64,000 nt of DNA from Gymnopilus junonius (Eukaryota; Basidiomycota; Agaricomycetes; Agaricales; Galerinaceae): contig JADNYJ010000147.1 in assembly GCA_015501075.1 (NCBI GenBank), positions 37,599 to 101,598 on the forward strand, given 5' to 3'. The position numbers were made by a program, and so were the translations under genes. The notes under the pieces were generated by a model. That model saw nothing but the letters and a program-made list of their open reading frames with translations, was not told the DNA's origin and did no database searches. Each line of letters begins with the position of its first letter. Positions within the stretch are counted from its first letter, which is position 1. Below are positions 60,037-64,000 of this stretch, in pieces.

Positions 60037-61849
60037 TCAAAGTGTATCCAAACTATTCCAACTGTTCCACTCCCCATCCTCATCCATCTCTTCGTCTTCA
60101 TCATCCTCATCAGTAACGCCAACATGAACCTGTGTACTGCTTGGATCCCATGTTGAATATCCGGCATTGCTGATGTGAACCTGCGGTGTGTTGTGCTGAT
60201 CGGCAGTGGCATTCATAGCGATTAGGGCACTTTGGGCCATCTTGTTCAATATTTAGCCAAAAAAAACTCTCATTTTATGGGTACGGACCTTCAATGTATG
60301 TGGTAGCCAGACTCCTGAGGACCAATATGCAATGGTAAGAATGTAAGGAAGTCCAGAACCATAATGATTGTTCCGTGGCCTTTGTCATTGTCGGCCTGCT
60401 TCCTGGAATGCATAGACTGGTGAATGTGAGGACAGTTCTCCATACTAAAGGAGCAAGCTCACAGGCTTTTCCCATATAACAATATCGGAACATTCAAGTG
60501 AACTACCGCTGGCTATGAGATGGCAATCCTTGTTGGATATTGTCTAATACAAGTCAATATCGGGCCTTTTGATTAAACAGTCACTTACGCATACAGTTTG
60601 TACTTCAGTATTCTTACCGCCCTGCTTCAATACCTGTTTCGGTTCAAGAGAGGATAAGGAAAATGTGTAAATTTCACTGTGGTCGCTACCGCAGACCACA
60701 ACCGATGATCCCTCAGCAAAAACACCATCCTTGATGCATCTTTTGTTTGTAAGGATGGGAAAGCTATGTGACGGTGATGAGCGTGGTAGGTGGTAGAGAT
60801 CAAATCCCCTCGCAAGGTTTTCTATGAGAAGCAATTGCCCATCCAGGCTGATGCTGGCATGCCCACTTCATAAGAGGGTCGGTATTGGAATATGATCTCA
60901 GAAGGTCATACTTACACTCCAGACTTTAAGACCTTACACCAGTCCTCCTTCCCAGATTTGACATCTCGACAAATCCTGCCAAAGTTGAAAAAATAATAAG
61001 TATCAATGTCGCTTCATTCGAAGTGTCCTCTCACATTTCGCTGGTTTCGAGGATGAAAATCAAAAGTTTACATCCCGAGTCATAAAAGCGGACGGAACTG
61101 GCTATGTAGGCATTTCCGTCGCTCTCCACATTGGAGGCCCAAAGCCGTAGCATCGTCCCTATGTCCTCGTAAGTTGCTGCCACATTATCTGTGAAAATAT
61201 CTCACCATTTCTTCCCACCTCGTAGAGGGTAACATTGCCGTGGTGACTACTGACAGCCAAATGTGATGTCTGGATATCATAGTCTACTGCCTCAACAGGA
61301 TCACTGGGGGTGAATACTCGCGTAGTAGCAATCTCTACCATTGCAGTCTGTGTCGGAGGTCAGTACATTTTCCAAAGCATGGAAAATAATTGCTTACATT
61401 AGTACGGTTCTGGCAGAAGATAATAAGGAAGCTGCACCCTGTCCCAAAAGCGAGTTGCTGCATATCTTCCTTGACTTTACCCCCAAGCCAGACCAAACAG
61501 GTAACCTGGCCCCATCGTTGACCAGGGTCCTCAAGAACCTCCTTGCACTTTTTAGTTGAAACATCCCAAATACGAACAGTTTCGTCATCGCCTATGGACT
61601 TTACATTAGTCTACATGTCACAATATCTGATCGAGGGCATCTTACCACCGCTGGCCAGCAGCGCTCCATCACGATTGAATGACAAGCAGTTTATAGGCCC
61701 TTTAAGGCCCAAAAACCTTGCATATTTCACATAAACCTACATTTTCGGTTATATAGCACATGAAGAGAAGAGGTGTATTTACTCACATTGCTATGCGGGG
61801 TGGCCTTTAAGAAATATTTGAAGCCTTTGAGCAATAGAGTGATGAGCAT
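60037..61849 (-). CDS. WD40-repeat protein with C-terminal membrane span and acidic tail
   Basis: Function unknown. I recall similar WD40 proteins being strongly multiplied in agaric genomes. ATG at 61849 (MLITLLLKGFKYFLKATPHS) splices into VYVKYARFLGLKGPINCLSF. WD40 blades follow: NRDGALLASGGDDETVRIWD, RWGQVTCLVW, VEAVDYDIQTSHLAVSSHHG, and GHASISLDGQLLLIENLARG, then GSSVVVCGSDHSEIYTFSL and HLIASGSSLECSDIVIWEKP. The last exons give a short hydrophobic stretch (ILTIAYWSSGVWLP) and, after an intron, a tail rich in Asp/Glu (DEDDEDEEMDEDGEW). I could not resolve one exon junction near 61160-61200, so a break there is possible. The gene lies between the two hairpin clusters. Confidence 0.72.
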
Positions 61850-62164
61850 GAGTAATGTGAGGTGGTGGAGAGTGATTTTGGGAGGTTCACGCTGATATGC
61901 AACATACTTATGTGAGGAGCACCTTTTGTGAAAGTAAAGCTAATTGTCTGGATGACCATGACGACAAAATCGATCAGACTGCTTGAAATGCTTTAACCCA
62001 CTTAGACACATACCCCATTTGGGAATGGTAATATTGAGTTACCAATGGGGCAAAGGAAGAATGCAAAGCTGTGATTATGTAGTCGTTAGGAACCACAAGG
62101 TAGTAAGGGTAAAAAAAAGGATACAAGGTATGGAATATGCCTAGGAAAAATATAAATGAGGGAC

Positions 62165-62222
62165 AAATCAAGTGATACTCAACCCAAAACTACAAATCAA
62201 GTGATACTCAACCCAAAACTAC
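62165..62222. repeat. Two perfect tandem copies of a 29-bp unit
   Basis: The unit beginning AAATCAAGTGATACTCAACC occurs twice without any change (62165-62193 and 62194-62222), ending 9 bases before the start codon of the next gene. The identity implies recent duplication. Confidence 0.95.
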
Positions 62223-62231
62223 ATACCATGG

Positions 62232-63036
62232 ATGCACACATCGCATGACATAAGCTGCTCATCACCCGCAGAACAGTCTTCTCACCAAGGTCATTCCCTC
62301 ACCGGCCAAAGATCGCACGAAGAATGGACTTCTCCTCCCTTATTGTCAAGCCAAGGAGGCGATCCGCAATTCCGTGAGCGCTCTGAAACCCCGGACTCCT
62401 TGCACTTATCAGCATTGCGACGGTTTGCAACTCCGGAAACCATCCAGCACAATGCAATGCAAGGAAGGGCTCCTACACCAAAAAGTGTTTCATTCAGCGA
62501 AGAGATGGATGTCGACTCCACTGACTCTCAATCTGAAGATGAGGAAGACGAAGAATCTGAGGGCGAAATCATTAAACTAATCCCCAAGCCTAAAGGCGAG
62601 GCTGGGCATCCTGGGTCAGGGGGCTACAGTTTGCAAGAAGTGCTGGCATGGAGTGAAAAAACCTATGAAACAGTGGTAGTGAGTACCCGTTTGATCATGC
62701 ATCTCGTAACTTACTTATTGAATTGTACAAGGACTTTGTACATGAAAAAGCCAAGAAAAAGCACCTGGACCTATCGAAAAGCTATAGCAAACAGGACAAG
62801 AAACTTGTGAAGGAAATCTGTGAGGAAGTCAGGAAGGAGTACCGTATCTTAGACAACTACAAGAATTACTGGCCGGTGCATGACATGTTGAAGCTCCACC
62901 TCAAGTACACCTCAGAGGCTGCCCGTCGTGCAAAAACTGCATCAGCTACGAAGAAAATAGACAAAGTAAGTTTAACTGTAAAGTCTTTTGGTACTCACTT
63001 TTAAAGATTATAAAGGCGGCTTCAGGTTCCAAGTAG
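62232..63036 (+). CDS. Hypothetical agaric protein, acidic N-terminus, helical C-terminus
   Basis: No known function. ATG at 62232. The first part is Ser/Pro-rich, then strongly acidic (STDSQSEDEEDEESEGEII). Next comes GGYSLQEVLAWSEKTYETVV, spliced through a 54-nt intron (GTGAGT...TACAAG) into DFVHEKAKKKHLDLSKSYSK and a helical domain with NYKNYWPVHDMLKLHLKYTS. A second intron probably joins KKIDK to IIKAASGSK, with stop at 63034-63036; reading through would stop at 63004. The motif around W-P-x-x-D-M-L-K-x-x-L-K-Y reminds me of an agaric-expanded hypothetical family. Its place between hairpin clusters and transposon genes suggests that it travels with mobile DNA. Confidence 0.68.
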
Positions 63037-63228
63037 TGATACCCAGGACATATAGCTGTCAGATATGTTCTATAGAATGTCTTAGCATGTTTATAATCAC
63101 TACATAACGGTACATACCTCTATAAGCGAGGACCAGAGTACCTAGCATATGGACATGCGGGTCGAAGATCTATGTTGATCGAAGAGGAAATAATAAATCT
63201 GATTAGTTGAGCTGCAATATCATGCTCT

Positions 63229-63260
63229 GGGTTGTGCCCTGGACACCCACAGTACAACCC
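63229..63260. repeat. Hairpin 5 of the family (imperfect)
   Basis: Core CTGG-ACAC-CCAC at 63239-63250, one base off. The stem GGGTTGT.../...ACAACCC pairs over 14 positions with a two-base mismatch bubble next to the core and one G-T pair. Confidence 0.75.
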
Positions 63261-63271
63261 CAGCACCAATA

Positions 63272-63297
63272 GTGTGGTCTGGACACCCAGAACACAC
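63272..63297. repeat. Hairpin 6 of the family
   Basis: GTGTGGTCTGG, loop ACAC, CCAGAACACAC: an 11-position stem with one mismatch around the standard core (63279-63290). The arms are again unlike the other copies. Confidence 0.85.
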
Positions 63298-63427
63298 CTG
63301 ATGTGGCGAGCAAGAGATAACAAGTAGTTGTCAGTGATCGATCAGTTCGACTTGTGTCGTTGTGCATGTTTGGTTCTCTCTTCATAACCAAATACCAACA
63401 CGCTCACCGTCCAGACATTCTCAAGAC

Positions 63428-63980
63428 TCAAATGCAGGCATTTCTACGCTCGTCCTCTGGGTGTCCAGAGGATCGATCTCTCGGATTCAAGTCCTCTGTC
63501 TGCTTCCTATTGCTTGAATTATTGTCTTTTTTCTCAAACTCTGATTGCATGCTAGGATATTGATATAAGAAAGCTACTAAAGTGACCATCAAGGTCTGCA
63601 AGTCATTCGAAACATCCCATCCATCACCATCTGCGGAAATGGAATTCTGTTGGTGCATCTCCAAGCAAAGCTTGTTCAACCTCTGCAAGAAACCTGGACC
63701 GCAGCTGGTAAGCCTTCAAAAATGTAGTAAATAATGCCAGTGCTTACTTTTTAACTGCATAAGATACCCGTTTGGCATCCTTACCTCGCATGTCAACAGG
63801 ATACAGAGGATTACACTTTCCGATCCGCAAGACATAGAGGTCGCCCCTCCACTGCACCCCTAGCTTTCTCAGCACTGCATTCCTCTCCAACCCGATCGCT
63901 GGTTTCTTACATGATATCTGGAAGGGATGAGATTTGCAGCCTTCCCAGAGATAGATGGTGAAGTTGTAGATCTTTGGCAT
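63428..63980 (-). CDS. Hypothetical two-exon protein
   Basis: No known function. ATG at 63980 gives MPKIYNFTIYLWEGCKSHPF. The middle has RGDLYVLRIGKCNPLYPVDM then RGKDAKRVSYAV, which resembles a short agaric-expanded family as far as I recall. A 43-nt intron (GTAAGC...TACCAG) joins VK to NCGPGFLQRLNKLCLEMHQQ, and the frame continues through FLYQYPSMQSEFEKK to EDERRNACI, stop at 63428. About 169 residues. The last 20 codons are read across hairpin 7 (SSGHPEDE), so the ORF end may have been altered by that insertion. The gene may be complete, since the ATG lies inside the window. Confidence 0.62.
63453..63472. repeat. Hairpin 7 of the family, reversed core, inside an ORF
   Basis: TCCTCTGG, loop GTGT, CCAGAGGA: a perfect 8-bp stem with the reversed core (63457-63468). 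It overlaps the 3' end of the hypothetical minus-strand coding region. Confidence 0.88.
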
Positions 63981-64000
63981 TTACAACTCGATCTTTGAAA

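Overview
The window looks like nuclear DNA of a mushroom-forming basidiomycete (Agaricomycetes). The evidence is genes split by many 45-60 nt introns with GT...AG ends, an AA9 cellulose-active monooxygenase, a fungal tyrosinase relic, F-box proteins of the agaric type, a Ty3/gypsy element, a CACTA/tnp2-type transposase, and a WD40-plus-membrane-anchor protein of a kind that I recall as multicopy in agarics. I cannot name the species.

Layout. 1-6.9 kb: no gene that I can recognise. 6.9-28.9 kb: ordinary housekeeping block with a malic enzyme (+), then on the minus strand a single-pass membrane protein, a full ABCC/MRP-type transporter, an acid sphingomyelinase-like phosphodiesterase, a SWI3/RSC8-type chromatin remodelling subunit, a zinc alcohol dehydrogenase, an intron-containing tRNA-Leu(AAG) and a DUF302 protein. 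28.9-37.5 kb: a decayed, secretome-flavoured stretch with a dead tyrosinase gene, a live AA9 gene, a second copy of the AA9 3' flank 3.4 kb away, and a kinase-like relic. 37.7-46.3 kb: conserved minus-strand genes RAD52 and SEC24 (with an apparent N-terminal WW domain), then an F-box gene. 46.7-48.3 kb: a broken F-box paralogue on the plus strand. 48.9-59.4 kb: transposons, a 5'-truncated Ty3/gypsy element (minus) and a broken CACTA-like transposase (minus). 59.5-64 kb: a WD40/membrane protein and two hypothetical genes lying between or over two clusters of short hairpins.

The most unusual signal is that last one. Seven hairpins share the core CTGG-ACAC-CCAG (or its reverse complement), but their arms differ from copy to copy while staying self-complementary. 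Four lie at 59.49-59.97 kb and three at 63.23-63.47 kb, flanking the WD40 gene and its neighbour. I know of no described element with a fixed core and locus-specific complementary arms. Other points worth a look are a 7-nt micro-exon carrying part of the catalytic GNHE motif of the sphingomyelinase, the WW domain on Sec24, a perfect 20-bp foldback at 30.0 kb, and an extra ORF downstream of the integrase in the gypsy element.

Coordinates of multi-exon genes are spans from start codon to stop codon. Introns were placed by eye from reading-frame continuity, family motifs and GT/AG signals, so individual boundaries may be off.
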